Positions 7,601 through 16,936 of a stretch of DNA of 64,000 nt are shown here, one piece after another; positions within the stretch are counted from its first letter, which is position 1, and each line of letters opens with the position of its first letter. The notes beneath the pieces were generated by a model. The model ran no database searches, was not told where the DNA came from, and saw nothing but the letters and a program-made list of their open reading frames with translations. Where the stretch lies: the NCBI RefSeq assembly GCF_014673215.1, contig NZ_JACWMS010000003.1, positions 186,001-250,000 on the forward strand, read 5' to 3'. Origin of the DNA: Gordonia hankookensis. Lineage in GTDB: Bacteria > Actinomycetota > Actinomycetes > Mycobacteriales > Mycobacteriaceae. The position numbers and the translations under genes were made by a program.

Positions 7601-9297
7601 CCATCGCTCAGAATCATTCCGCCGCAAATGACATCGCGGCTCCCCTGGATCTGCTCCTGGTCAACTCGACCAAGTCGTTCACGAACCGGATGACTCCCAA
7701 CGCCGCCTGGGCACGGTTCGGCGGGTCGCTCGCCCGGCAGCCGATCACGGTCGCCGAGACCGGCCTCGGTCTGGCCCGCGAACTCGGTGCGATCACCCTC
7801 GGCCGCTCCGATCGGACCCCGGCCCGCCACGACAAGCGGTTCGCGGACCCGGCCTGGTCGGGTAATGCGCTCCTACGCCGCATCGAGCAGGCCTATCTGG
7901 CGGCCTCAGAGGCAGCCGAACGCCTGTACTCGGCAGCCGACCTGGACTGGCGTGACGCCGAGAAGGTTCGGTTCGCGCTGGACAACATCATCGAGGGTTC
8001 GTCCCCCACCAACAATCCTCTGGTGAGCCCGGTCGGCTGGAAGGCACTCATCGACACCGGCGGCCTGTCAGCGGTCCGCGGCGCCAAGGCCTTCATCCGC
8101 GACATGGCATCCAAACCGCGGGTGCCTGCCATGGTCGATCCGGACGCGTTCCACGTCGGCGAGACGGTCGCCACGACCAAGGGCGCAGTTGTGCTGCGCA
8201 CCAAGATGTTCGAACTCATCCACTACGCACCACAGACCGCCACGGTGCACCAGACGCCGCTGCTGATGGTGCCGCCCGTGATCAACAAGTACTACGTGAT
8301 GGACATCGCGCCCGACCGCAGTCTGATCGAACACTACGTGCGTGGCGGACAGCAGGTCTTCACCATCTCGTGGCGTAATCCCAAAGCACGACACCGAGAG
8401 TGGGGAATCGACGCCTACGGAAAAGCCCTCGTGGAGGCCATCGACGCCGTTCGATCGATCACCCGCGCCGAATCCGCGAACGTGTTCGCCACCTGCTCAG
8501 GCGGAATCCTGGCCGCGATGACGCTGGCACATCTCACCGCCACCGGGCACGGCGACAAGGTCGCCAGTCTCACGTTGGGAGTCACCGTACTCGACCAGAG
8601 CCAGGCCGGCTTCGCCTCTGCGCTGGCCAGCGAACGCGCCGCCAAGGCTGCGATCCGGACGTCGGCCGACAAGGGCTACCTCGACGGCAACGCGATGGCC
8701 GAGATGTTCGCCTGGCTGCGACCCACCGATCTGGTGTGGCGCTACTGGGTCAACAACTACATCCAGGGTCGCTCGCCGGCCGCTTTCGACGTCCTCTTCT
8801 GGAACGCGGACACCACCCGGATGACCGCGGCGCTGCACCGCGACATGGTGATGATGGGGCTGAACAACGACCTCGTCACCGCGGGACAGGCGACCATGTT
8901 GGGCACGCCGGTCGATCTGGGCGCCATCACCTGCGACGCATATGTCGTCGGCGGCATCGCCGACCACATCTGCCCGTGGCAGGCGACATATCGCAGCGCC
9001 GCGCTCCTCGGCAGCAAGGACAACACGTTCGTGCTGTCGACGAGCGGGCACATCGCCTCGCTCGTCAACCCGCCCGGCAACAAGAAGGCGTCCTTCCGCA
9101 GCGCGCAGGTGGACGCCGACGTCGCCCCCGATGCGTGGCTGGACTCGTCGGAGAAGCACGCCGACTCATGGTGGCCCGACCACCTCCGGTGGCTCGCCGA
9201 ACGCTCGGGCCCGGAGATCGATTCGCCTGCCGTGCTCGGCGGCCCCGGCCATGAGGCCCTCGCCCCGGCACCCGGCACCTACGTGCACGAGAAGTGA
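7597..9297 (+). CDS. phaC: Polyhydroxyalkanoate synthase PhaC-like
   Basis: A 566-residue alpha/beta-hydrolase of the PHA synthase type. The lipase-like box is FATCSGG with Cys300 as nucleophile in place of serine, Asp456 in GGIADHICPW and His485 in TSGHIASLVNPPG complete the triad; these surroundings are typical of PhaC. Length fits class I/II synthases. It polymerises (R)-3-hydroxyacyl-CoA into PHA at the granule surface. It overlaps the acyl-CoA ligase upstream by 4 bases and is followed at once by a depolymerase-like gene, a complete synthesis and mobilisation set. The monomer length is not readable; the partner hydrolase suggests medium-chain monomers. Confidence 0.88.
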   Translation: MTIAQNHSAANDIAAPLDLLLVNSTKSFTNRMTPNAAWARFGGSLARQPITVAETGLGLARELGAITLGRSDRTPARHDKRFADPAWSGNALLRRIEQAYLAASEAAERLYSAADLDWRDAEKVRFALDNIIEGSSPTNNPLVSPVGWKALIDTGGLSAVRGAKAFIRDMASKPRVPAMVDPDAFHVGETVATTKGAVVLRTKMFELIHYAPQTATVHQTPLLMVPPVINKYYVMDIAPDRSLIEHYVRGGQQVFTISWRNPKARHREWGIDAYGKALVEAIDAVRSITRAESANVFATCSGGILAAMTLAHLTATGHGDKVASLTLGVTVLDQSQAGFASALASERAAKAAIRTSADKGYLDGNAMAEMFAWLRPTDLVWRYWVNNYIQGRSPAAFDVLFWNADTTRMTAALHRDMVMMGLNNDLVTAGQATMLGTPVDLGAITCDAYVVGGIADHICPWQATYRSAALLGSKDNTFVLSTSGHIASLVNPPGNKKASFRSAQVDADVAPDAWLDSSEKHADSWWPDHLRWLAERSGPEIDSPAVLGGPGHEALAPAPGTYVHEK

Positions 9298-9305
9298 GAC
9301 GCCAC

Positions 9306-10196
9306 ATGACAACACCGGCCTTGTCCGCAGCAGATCCCGCCGACGACACCGACGTGTTCGTCGCGGTGGGCGGACAGCGGATACGAGTGCGATATCACCG
9401 TGGCTTCGGAGTGCCACTGGTGATGTGCAACGGCATCGGCGCGAGCCTCGAGGTGCTCGACCCGCTGGTCGAGCACCTCGATCCGAACCGCCCGGTGGTG
9501 ACCTTCGACGTGCCCGGCACCGGAGAATCGCCGGCTTCGCCTCTGCCGTACGGCTTTCCGTACCTGGCCTGGGTGGTCGGCCGGATGCTGGATCGGCTGG
9601 AGATCGGTGTCGTCGACGTGCTGGGGCTCTCGTGGGGCGGAGCACTGGCCCAGCAGTTCGCCTTCCAGAATCCTCGACGATGCCGGCGGCTGATTCTGGT
9701 GGCGACGGGCACCGGTGCCATCATGGTGCCCGGTCATCCGCGAGTGCTGAACAAGATGATCACTCCACGCCGATTCCGTGATCCCTCCTATGGCGGCACG
9801 ATCGCCGCCGAACTCTATGGCGGCGCGGTGCGCGAGCGCGGACAAGACGTTGTCGATCTGTTCGTCCGGCAGCTACATGCCGGCTCCCGGACCGGCTACC
9901 TGCATCAGTTGCTTGCCGGCTCGGTGTGGACATCCTTGTTCGCCCTGCCGGCCATCCGGCAGCGCACGCTGCTCATCGCGGGCGACGACGACCCCATCGT
10001 GCCGATCATCAACGCGCAGATCATGGATCGGCTGCTCCCGCGGTCACGATTCCACAGGCACGACGGCGGTCACATCGACCTGGTGGTGGCCGCGGAGACT
10101 TTCGCCCCCGTCATCGATGATTTCCTCGGCGTGCCCGGCATCGCTCGTCACACCAGGCGCCGCGGCGTCGCCTGTCAACTCACCCCGGGGGGATGA
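9306..10196 (+). CDS. phaZ: Alpha/beta hydrolase, intracellular mcl-PHA depolymerase PhaZ-like
   Basis: A 296-residue alpha/beta hydrolase with nucleophile Ser109 in GLSWGGALAQQFA, an acid in AGDDDPIVP (about 228) and His256 in DGGHIDLV. The stretch TFDVPGTGESPASPLPYGFP, the Ser motif and the VPGHPRVL segment closely recall the Pseudomonas medium-chain PHA depolymerase PhaZ. Its place directly after phaC supports that role. ATG 9306 follows a GTGAG motif; a GTG at 9294 that overlaps the phaC stop is an alternative start. It would release 3-hydroxy fatty acids from granules, which the first gene of the operon could reactivate. Confidence 0.75.
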   Translation: MTTPALSAADPADDTDVFVAVGGQRIRVRYHRGFGVPLVMCNGIGASLEVLDPLVEHLDPNRPVVTFDVPGTGESPASPLPYGFPYLAWVVGRMLDRLEIGVVDVLGLSWGGALAQQFAFQNPRRCRRLILVATGTGAIMVPGHPRVLNKMITPRRFRDPSYGGTIAAELYGGAVRERGQDVVDLFVRQLHAGSRTGYLHQLLAGSVWTSLFALPAIRQRTLLIAGDDDPIVPIINAQIMDRLLPRSRFHRHDGGHIDLVVAAETFAPVIDDFLGVPGIARHTRRRGVACQLTPGG

Positions 10197-10250
10197 TCCG
10201 GTCGTCGCGTCGGCGATCGCGTCCACGCGGAGACCGGGCACCATCGCTGA

Positions 10251-10256
10251 TAGTGT
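10251..10256 (+). promoter_or_regulatory. -10 hexamer TAGTGT, candidate leaderless promoter of dacB
   Basis: TAGTGT fits the actinobacterial TANNNT -10 pattern and is followed after 7 bases by the ATG of the carboxypeptidase. No Shine-Dalgarno is present. This spacing would place the transcript start at the start codon. Confidence 0.45.
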
Positions 10257-10263
10257 CCGTGCG

Positions 10264-11529
10264 ATGAGGCTCCTGGTCTTGTTCATCCTCGTGATGATCA
10301 CGCTGGTGTGCCCGTCGGGGGCGGCATATGCAGTTCCTGTCCCGGTGACCACCCCGATCACCGATCACTGTCCGCACAAGGTCACGACACCACCTGCGGT
10401 CGACACCTCCGAGATCGTCGCACCCGGCTCGTCGGCGCCCAGCCCACTTCCGGTACCCGATCCGCCCGTCGGTGGTACCCGTCTGGCCGGATGCGGGGTG
10501 GTCGCCGAGCCGGACACCGGACCGGTGCCGGGCCGACTGACCTCCGCGGGATGGCTGATCGCCGACCTGGACACCGGGAAGATCATCGCGGCGAAGGACC
10601 CGCACGGCCGATACCGCCCGGCCTCCACCGTCAAGGTCCTGCTCGCGCTGGTGGTCCTCGACGCGATCGACCACGGCACAATGGATCTCGATGAGGTGGT
10701 CGCCGCCACGCCGGAGGATTGGGGTGCCGAGGGCGATTCCTGCGGCATGGGACCGGGCGGTCATTACACCATCCGCGACCTGCTGAGCGGTCTGATCGTG
10801 GTGTCCGGCAACGACTGTGCCGCCGCGCTGACACGCCGCCTCGGCGGTGTCGACGCCACCCTCACGGCCATGAACGACAAGGCACATTCGCTCCAGGCAC
10901 TCGACACGCACGCCTCGACTCCGTCCGGGTTGGACGCCGCCGGGATGTCCACCTCACCCTACGACCTCGCACTGATCTATCGGGAGGCGATGCGCAACAG
11001 CCTTTTCCGAGAGTTGATCGGATTGCGCGACTACCGTTTCCCCGGCTACCCCAAGCGTCCGGATGTCTCCGGCGACAAGGACCACCCGGGCTACCTCATG
11101 CAGACCTCGAATCACCTGCTGCTCGACGGCTATCCCGGCATGTTGGGCGGTAAGACGGGATACACGGATGACGCCCGTAAGACGTTCGTGGGGGCGACCG
11201 AACGCGACGGCCGCCGGATCGTGATCGTGCAGATGTACGGACTGACCATCGAGTCGGACTCGTACTGGGATCAGGCCGAGTCCATGTACGACTACGGTTT
11301 TCGCGCGCCGCCGAACGCCGAGGTCGGACTGCTGGTGGCACCCTCCACCGGCCGGCCCGCCCCCACCACCACCACTGCGGCGGCAGCACCAGACCCCACC
11401 CGCGCCATGTCGGCGACGGGTACGGACCATCCGGACCGCTGGTCGATCCGAATCCTCGTCGGCCTCTGCGCCGCACTCGTCGCGATCGGTCTCCTGCTGG
11501 TCGCTCTTCGGCTGTTCGCCCGGCGGTGA
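10264..11529 (+). CDS. dacB: D-alanyl-D-alanine carboxypeptidase (penicillin-binding, DacB1-like)
   Basis: A 421-residue secreted serine peptidase S11. Residues 1-23 form a signal peptide ending AYA. The three active-site motifs are STVK (Ser121-Lys124), SGN (181-183) and KTG (297-299). A Pro/Thr/Ala-rich linker (about 348-380) and a C-terminal membrane helix (about 392-415) anchor it outside the membrane, where it trims the terminal D-Ala of peptidoglycan stem peptides. It matches DacB1 of mycobacteria in architecture and in its place near the yihY-trpS genes. It is convergent with the next gene, 22 bases away. Confidence 0.92.
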   Translation: MRLLVLFILVMITLVCPSGAAYAVPVPVTTPITDHCPHKVTTPPAVDTSEIVAPGSSAPSPLPVPDPPVGGTRLAGCGVVAEPDTGPVPGRLTSAGWLIADLDTGKIIAAKDPHGRYRPASTVKVLLALVVLDAIDHGTMDLDEVVAATPEDWGAEGDSCGMGPGGHYTIRDLLSGLIVVSGNDCAAALTRRLGGVDATLTAMNDKAHSLQALDTHASTPSGLDAAGMSTSPYDLALIYREAMRNSLFRELIGLRDYRFPGYPKRPDVSGDKDHPGYLMQTSNHLLLDGYPGMLGGKTGYTDDARKTFVGATERDGRRIVIVQMYGLTIESDSYWDQAESMYDYGFRAPPNAEVGLLVAPSTGRPAPTTTTAAAAPDPTRAMSATGTDHPDRWSIRILVGLCAALVAIGLLLVALRLFARR

Positions 11530-11551
11530 CGGAGTCGCCAGATCGTGCGGA

Positions 11552-12604
11552 CTAGCGCCGCAGCAACCACCCCACGAATCCGCTGATGGCAGCAGCCATA
11601 CCGGCGACCGCCACCAGGGTGGCCGGCCTGGCGACCGGATTGACCTGATAGTTCGGCGAGACGACCACCGGCGGCAGCGGCGCGTCCTCCTCGGTGACCT
11701 GGAACTCCGCATTGATCGGATCGGTCGCACACCAGGCCGCGGCATAGAGCACGATGCGCGATGCGAGGTAGGCGAACACGAGGAGGCCGATGATGGGGCC
11801 GAATGCCACGCCTGCCGGACCGCTCAGCACCGACTGGAGGTAGATGCCGCCCACGGTCTTGACGATCTCGAAAGCGATCGCGGTGAGCAGCCCGGCCTTC
11901 AGGGTGTTCCGGAACGGCAACTGCACCAATGGGAGCCGCGACATCACGAAGGTGAACAGCAGCCAGGTCGCCATGACCGAGACGATGATGGACACGGTCC
12001 GGACGACAGCGGGAGCCCACGAGGCGTCCTCGAGACCCACCCACGACAGCACCTCGGTCGTGAGGCCGGAGTTGCCGATGGCGGTGAGCGCCATGGTGCC
12101 TGCGAAGGCGAGGCCGAGCACGATGAAGGTGATCAGGTCCCAGACCTTCGACATGACCGCGTTGCGGTTGACCCGGCCGCCCCACATCTCGGTCATGCCG
12201 AGCCGAACTCCGGAGATCCAGCCGATGCCGGTGAACGCGGCGCCGATCAGACCCACGATGCCGACGGCGGCGCGAGACGCGATCGCCGAGTCGATGAGGT
12301 CGCTGACCTGATCGCCCAGCCCCTCGGGCATGTTCTTGACGACCGCATCCTGGAGTTCTTTCAAGAGCTCTGGCTGATTCGCCAGGACGAAACCGGCGAT
12401 CGCGAACACCACCATGACAATGGGAACCAGCGCGAGGATCCCGTTGAAACTGATGCTCGCGGCGTAGAGGTTGCCGCGACGATCGTTGTACCTCTGCACC
12501 ATCTGGATGAGGTGTTCGAGCCATGTCCAGCGCTCGCGCGCCCCGGAGAAGGCGCTCTTGCCGCGCTCGACCGCCGACTTTCCGGAATCCACCATCGAAC
12601 TCAC
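11552..12604 (-). CDS. YihY/BrkB-type inner membrane protein
   Basis: A 350-residue integral membrane protein of the YihY/virulence factor BrkB family. The entry motif NLYAASISFNGILALVPIV and about six hydrophobic helices are visible, with a short Pro-rich stretch and a final hydrophobic segment at the C-terminus. The GTG start has a strong GAGGAGG about 7 bases upstream. Function in this family is not well established; despite an old RNase BN label it is not a tRNase. The homologue next to trpS in mycobacteria occupies the same position. Confidence 0.85.
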   Translation of the reverse strand: MSSMVDSGKSAVERGKSAFSGARERWTWLEHLIQMVQRYNDRRGNLYAASISFNGILALVPIVMVVFAIAGFVLANQPELLKELQDAVVKNMPEGLGDQVSDLIDSAIASRAAVGIVGLIGAAFTGIGWISGVRLGMTEMWGGRVNRNAVMSKVWDLITFIVLGLAFAGTMALTAIGNSGLTTEVLSWVGLEDASWAPAVVRTVSIIVSVMATWLLFTFVMSRLPLVQLPFRNTLKAGLLTAIAFEIVKTVGGIYLQSVLSGPAGVAFGPIIGLLVFAYLASRIVLYAAAWCATDPINAEFQVTEEDAPLPPVVVSPNYQVNPVARPATLVAVAGMAAAISGFVGWLLRR

Positions 12605-12652
12605 CTGTACCGCCTCCTCATCGGATCACGGGGTCAGTCGGATAACGGCTGA

Positions 12653-13744
<1,092 letters not shown>

Positions 13745-14581
13745 TCAGTCGTAGACGACGGTCATCGGCGCATGATCCGACCACCGGAGGTCGTAGGCCG
13801 CGGCACGGTCGACAGTCGCCTTCACGGCCCGCCGTGCCAACGATCGGTTGGCGAGCTGGTAATCGATCCGCCACCCCGAATCGTTGTCGAAGGCCTTACC
13901 CCGCCATGACCACCAGGTGTACGGCCCCTCCTCGTCCGGAGCGAGGTCGCGCGCCACGTCCGACCATCCCTCGTCGAGCAATTCACCCACCCAGGCCCGC
14001 TCATGCGGCAGGAATCCCGGACTCTTTCGATTGCCCTTCCAGTTCTTGATGTCGGCCTCGGCATGCGCGATGTTCCAATCACCACCGACGACGACCTGTC
14101 TACGTCGACGAGCGAGTTTCCGGAGATACTGACCGAACTCGTCGAGAAACCGCACCTTCTCGTCGAACTTCGCGACGTCTTTCGGCTCGGAGGTCGCGGC
14201 CGCCCCTTTGGGGAGGTACAGGCTCGCCACCGTCAACGGTTCGGCAGCACCATCGACATCCACTTCGAGATACCGGCCGGTCCGGTCGAACTCGTTGCTG
14301 CCGAACCCGATTCGGGCCTGCCCGATCGGCAGTCGACTGAGGACGCCGACGCCGGCATGCCCCTTGACCACCGAGGCGCTCATCGCCAGGTGCCAGCCGT
14401 CGTCGAGTGCAGGCGCGAGGGCCTCGCGTGCCTGGTCCTCATCGGCACGGACCTCCTGCAGGAGGACCACATCGACGGCCGCGTCGGCCAGCCATGCGAG
14501 AAGCCCTCGATTCGCCTCGGAACGGTGCTTCACCGCGGCCCGGACGCCGTTGACATTGACGGTGCTGATCGTGATGGACAC
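13745..14581 (-). CDS. xthA: Exodeoxyribonuclease III (AP endonuclease)
   Basis: A 278-residue member of the exonuclease III/APE family that cuts 5' of abasic sites in base excision repair. Motifs seen are TVNVNGVRAA at the N-terminus, LLQEVRADEDQ with the metal-binding Glu, GGDWNIAHAEADIKNWKGN in the middle, and SDHAPM with the catalytic His near the end. The GTG start is chosen because the family begins a few residues before TVNVNG; the open frame extends further upstream but overlaps the iron-box region of the divergent gene. TACCCT at 14590-14595 lies 8 bases before this GTG and could be a -10 for a leaderless or nearly leaderless transcript. Confidence 0.9.
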   Translation of the reverse strand: MSITISTVNVNGVRAAVKHRSEANRGLLAWLADAAVDVVLLQEVRADEDQAREALAPALDDGWHLAMSASVVKGHAGVGVLSRLPIGQARIGFGSNEFDRTGRYLEVDVDGAAEPLTVASLYLPKGAAATSEPKDVAKFDEKVRFLDEFGQYLRKLARRRRQVVVGGDWNIAHAEADIKNWKGNRKSPGFLPHERAWVGELLDEGWSDVARDLAPDEEGPYTWWSWRGKAFDNDSGWRIDYQLANRSLARRAVKATVDRAAAYDLRWSDHAPMTVVYD

Positions 14582-14621
14582 AGCGTCCGAGGGTACCGCC
14601 CGGTTGTGGTGCGCCCGTACC

Positions 14622-14640
14622 AGAGGTAAGCCAACCCTTG
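14622..14640. promoter_or_regulatory. IdeR/DtxR-type iron box 1
   Basis: The 19 bases here fit the IdeR consensus TTAGGTTAGCCTAACCTAA at about 14 positions, counting W matches, including AGGTAAGCC and an ACCCT half. It lies 57 bases before the bfd start and overlaps the upstream edge of xthA. IdeR with Fe(II) is known to bind such boxes and to activate bacterioferritin in mycobacteria. Confidence 0.65.
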
Positions 14641-14655
14641 CTTTGTACGTCGTCT

Positions 14656-14674
14656 TTATGCAACCCTTACCTAA
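14656..14674. promoter_or_regulatory. IdeR/DtxR-type iron box 2
   Basis: On the minus strand this reads TTAGGTAAGGGTTGCATAA, again about 14 of 19 matches to the IdeR consensus, with a perfect first half. It is 16 bases after box 1, so the two form a tandem site just upstream of bfd, as seen at activated IdeR promoters. Confidence 0.6.
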
Positions 14675-14696
14675 CTGACCCGAAGAGGTGAAGACA

Positions 14697-14879
14697 ATGT
14701 TCGTTTGCATCTGCCGCGCGGTGACCGAAGACGAGGTCCATGAGCACTGCTCGTCCGGCGCGATGTCGGTCGACGCGATCGGCGAACGTTGCGGTGCGGG
14801 CGAAGGCTGCGGCACCTGCCTCGAACGACTTCACGAGATCGTCAGCGAAAGGACCTCCACCGCCACGACAGCTGCATGA
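14697..14879 (+). CDS. bfd: Bacterioferritin-associated ferredoxin (Bfd-like [2Fe-2S])
   Basis: A 60-residue BFD-type ferredoxin. The four cysteines are arranged as CIC near the N-terminus (Cys4, Cys6) and CGTC further on, the Bfd [2Fe-2S] pattern. The ATG is chosen over a GTG three codons upstream because AAGAGG ends 8 bases before it. Bfd passes electrons to bacterioferritin to release stored iron. The bfr gene follows 103 bases later, and two IdeR-like boxes lie upstream, so the pair looks iron regulated. Confidence 0.9.
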   Translation: MFVCICRAVTEDEVHEHCSSGAMSVDAIGERCGAGEGCGTCLERLHEIVSERTSTATTAA

Positions 14880-14982
14880 CGAACGCCATCTGACTCGATT
14901 CAGACAACCTCGCGCGGGAAGCCCGACGCGGGGAGTTTATGCGTGCTACGTTCCCTATACCACGGCGAACGGAGACACGGTC

Positions 14983-15468
14983 ATGCGCGGCGACGACGAG
15001 GTGATCGCACTACTCAACGAACAGCTCACGAGCGAGCTGACGGCGATCAACCAGTACTTCCTGCATTCCAAGATGCAGGCGAATTGGGGGCTCACCGAGA
15101 TCGCGGGCAAGTCACGCGCGGAGTCCATCGAGGAGATGCATCACGCGGAGACCCTGACCGATCGCATCCTGTTCCTCGAGGCTCTGCCCAATTACCAGAA
15201 GATCTTGCCGCTGCGCATCGGACAGACGCTGCGCGAGCAGTTCGAATCCGACATGGCGGTGGAGATCGAGGTGGTCGAGCGGCTACGGCCCGGCATCTCG
15301 ATGTGCCGCGGCAAGGGCGACATCACCAGCGCAAAGATCCTCGAGGACATCCTCAAGGACGAAGAGGACCACATCGACTACCTGGAGACACAGCTCGAGC
15401 TACTGGACAAGCTCGGCGAGCAGCTCTATCTGTCGAAGACGGTCGCGACGCCGCCCACTGTCGGCTGA
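14983..15468 (+). CDS. bfr: Bacterioferritin
   Basis: A 161-residue haem-containing ferritin that stores iron in a 24-subunit shell. Ferroxidase ligands include Glu18, Glu51 and His54, and Met52 matches the inter-subunit haem ligand. The start with MRGDDEVIALLNEQL is the usual Bfr N-terminus and is preceded by GGAGA at 8 bases. It lies 3' of bfd. The 103-base gap between the two holds no clear separate iron box, so it is probably read from the IdeR-controlled promoter upstream. Confidence 0.95.
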   Translation: MRGDDEVIALLNEQLTSELTAINQYFLHSKMQANWGLTEIAGKSRAESIEEMHHAETLTDRILFLEALPNYQKILPLRIGQTLREQFESDMAVEIEVVERLRPGISMCRGKGDITSAKILEDILKDEEDHIDYLETQLELLDKLGEQLYLSKTVATPPTVG

Positions 15469-15496
15469 CGTCGGCACAAGACATTTTCTGCAGCCC

Positions 15497-15536
15497 CCGA
15501 CAGCGGTTGCGCCTATGTGGGCGCAACCGCTGTCGG
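15497..15536. terminator. Strong 17-bp perfect stem-loop between convergent bfr and MFS genes
   Basis: Arms 15497-15513 and 15520-15536 are perfectly complementary with a six-base loop (TATGTG). It lies 28 bases past the bfr stop and 29 bases past the stop of the convergent MFS gene, so it can act as a terminator for both. Confidence 0.8.
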
Positions 15537-15565
15537 CGTTTCAGCGCGTCGACGGGCCCGCCGGG

Positions 15566-16825
15566 TCACGCGGACAGGCTGACGCCCTCTGCCGGTACCT
15601 CTGAGCACGGCCGGACCCTCGCGGCCCGCCGCTGGGTGACCAGCGCGAGCGCCAACACCAGGAGTCCGGCCACCGCGAGAAGAGCGCCGAGCATCGACGG
15701 TGCCCGATATCCGTGACCGGCCGCGATCACCACTCCGCCCAACCAGGCACCGAGCGCGTTGGCGATGTTGAGGGCCGAGTGGTTCAGAGCCGCGGCGAGT
15801 GTCTGCGCATCGTCGGCGACATCCATCAGTCTGGTCTGGAGGGCCGGGATGGTGGACGCCCCCGACAACCCGATCGCGAAACTCAAGAACATTGCCGCCC
15901 AGGCATTCTGCAGCATCAGTGCGAACAACGCGAGTGAGGCACCGGTGGCCACCAGGCCGATCAGGATCCCGAGTGGCACGCTGCGGTCGGCGAGTATCCC
16001 GCCTGCGACATTGCCGACGACCATACCGAGGCCGAACAACATCAGCGCGACCGGAACGAGCGACACCGATATGCCGGTCACATTCGTCAGCGCGGAATTG
16101 AGATAGGTGTAGAAGGCGAACATGCCGCCGAAGCCGACCACCCCGATGAGCAGTGTGAACCAGACCTGTGGTCGTGCGAGCGCACCCAGCTCGGTGATCG
16201 GATTGGTCACCGGCATGTCCGCCAGGTCGGGGAGGTTCCGCACCAGGGCGACGATGGTCGCCAGGCCTATCACCACGACGAGCGCGAAGGCCACCCGCCA
16301 CCCGAGAGACTCGCCGAGCCAGGTCGCCATCGGGACACCGAGGACGTTGGCCACCGACAGTCCGAGCATCACCTTGCCGACCGCCTTCGCCCGATCACGG
16401 GGGCCGGCGAGGTGCGCGGCGACCAGGGCCGCGACCCCGAAGTACGCGCCGTGCGGCAGACCCGCAACGAATCTCGCGACGATCAGCAATCCGTACGTGG
16501 GTGCGAGCACCGTCGCGAGATTGCCGACGGTGAATGCGACCATCAGGCTGATGAGCAGTGTGCGACGGGACATGCGAGCGGTGAGCGCCGCGATGAGCGG
16601 GGCGCCGACAACCACCCCCAACGCATACGCCGAGATGACATGACCGGCAGTCGGCTCGCTGACGCCGAGGGTGCCGGCGATATTCGGCAGCAATCCCATC
16701 GCCACGAACTCGGTGGTTCCGATCCCGAACCCGCCCAGCGCAAGGGCGAGGATGGCCCACCGACGGATGGACCGCTGCGGGCGGGCAGACGACGCCTGAG
16801 TGAGACCGGGAGGTGATGACACCAT
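15566..16825 (-). CDS. MFS efflux transporter, DHA1 (AraJ-like) type
   Basis: A 419-residue permease with 12 predicted membrane helices. TTEFVAMGLLPNIA in helix 1, the RxxRR loop (ARMSRRTLL) after helix 2 and GLPHGAYFGVAALV in helix 4 are typical of the arabinose-efflux/purine-nucleoside-efflux branch of the drug:H+ antiporters. Substrate cannot be read. ATG 16825 is only 2 bases after GGAG; the next codon, GTG 16822, has better spacing and may be the real start. It stands alone between the bfr terminator and icd. Confidence 0.85.
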   Translation of the reverse strand: MVSSPPGLTQASSARPQRSIRRWAILALALGGFGIGTTEFVAMGLLPNIAGTLGVSEPTAGHVISAYALGVVVGAPLIAALTARMSRRTLLISLMVAFTVGNLATVLAPTYGLLIVARFVAGLPHGAYFGVAALVAAHLAGPRDRAKAVGKVMLGLSVANVLGVPMATWLGESLGWRVAFALVVVIGLATIVALVRNLPDLADMPVTNPITELGALARPQVWFTLLIGVVGFGGMFAFYTYLNSALTNVTGISVSLVPVALMLFGLGMVVGNVAGGILADRSVPLGILIGLVATGASLALFALMLQNAWAAMFLSFAIGLSGASTIPALQTRLMDVADDAQTLAAALNHSALNIANALGAWLGGVVIAAGHGYRAPSMLGALLAVAGLLVLALALVTQRRAARVRPCSEVPAEGVSLSA

Positions 16826-16936
16826 TTCTCCAACCTCGGCGAGCGATGCGCTGATTCCACAAACGTGGGGTGAGTTCGTTCACAGCGCTCATCCCACAGC
16901 CCTGTACCGACGGCCGAGCGGGAGATGGACCGGCAG

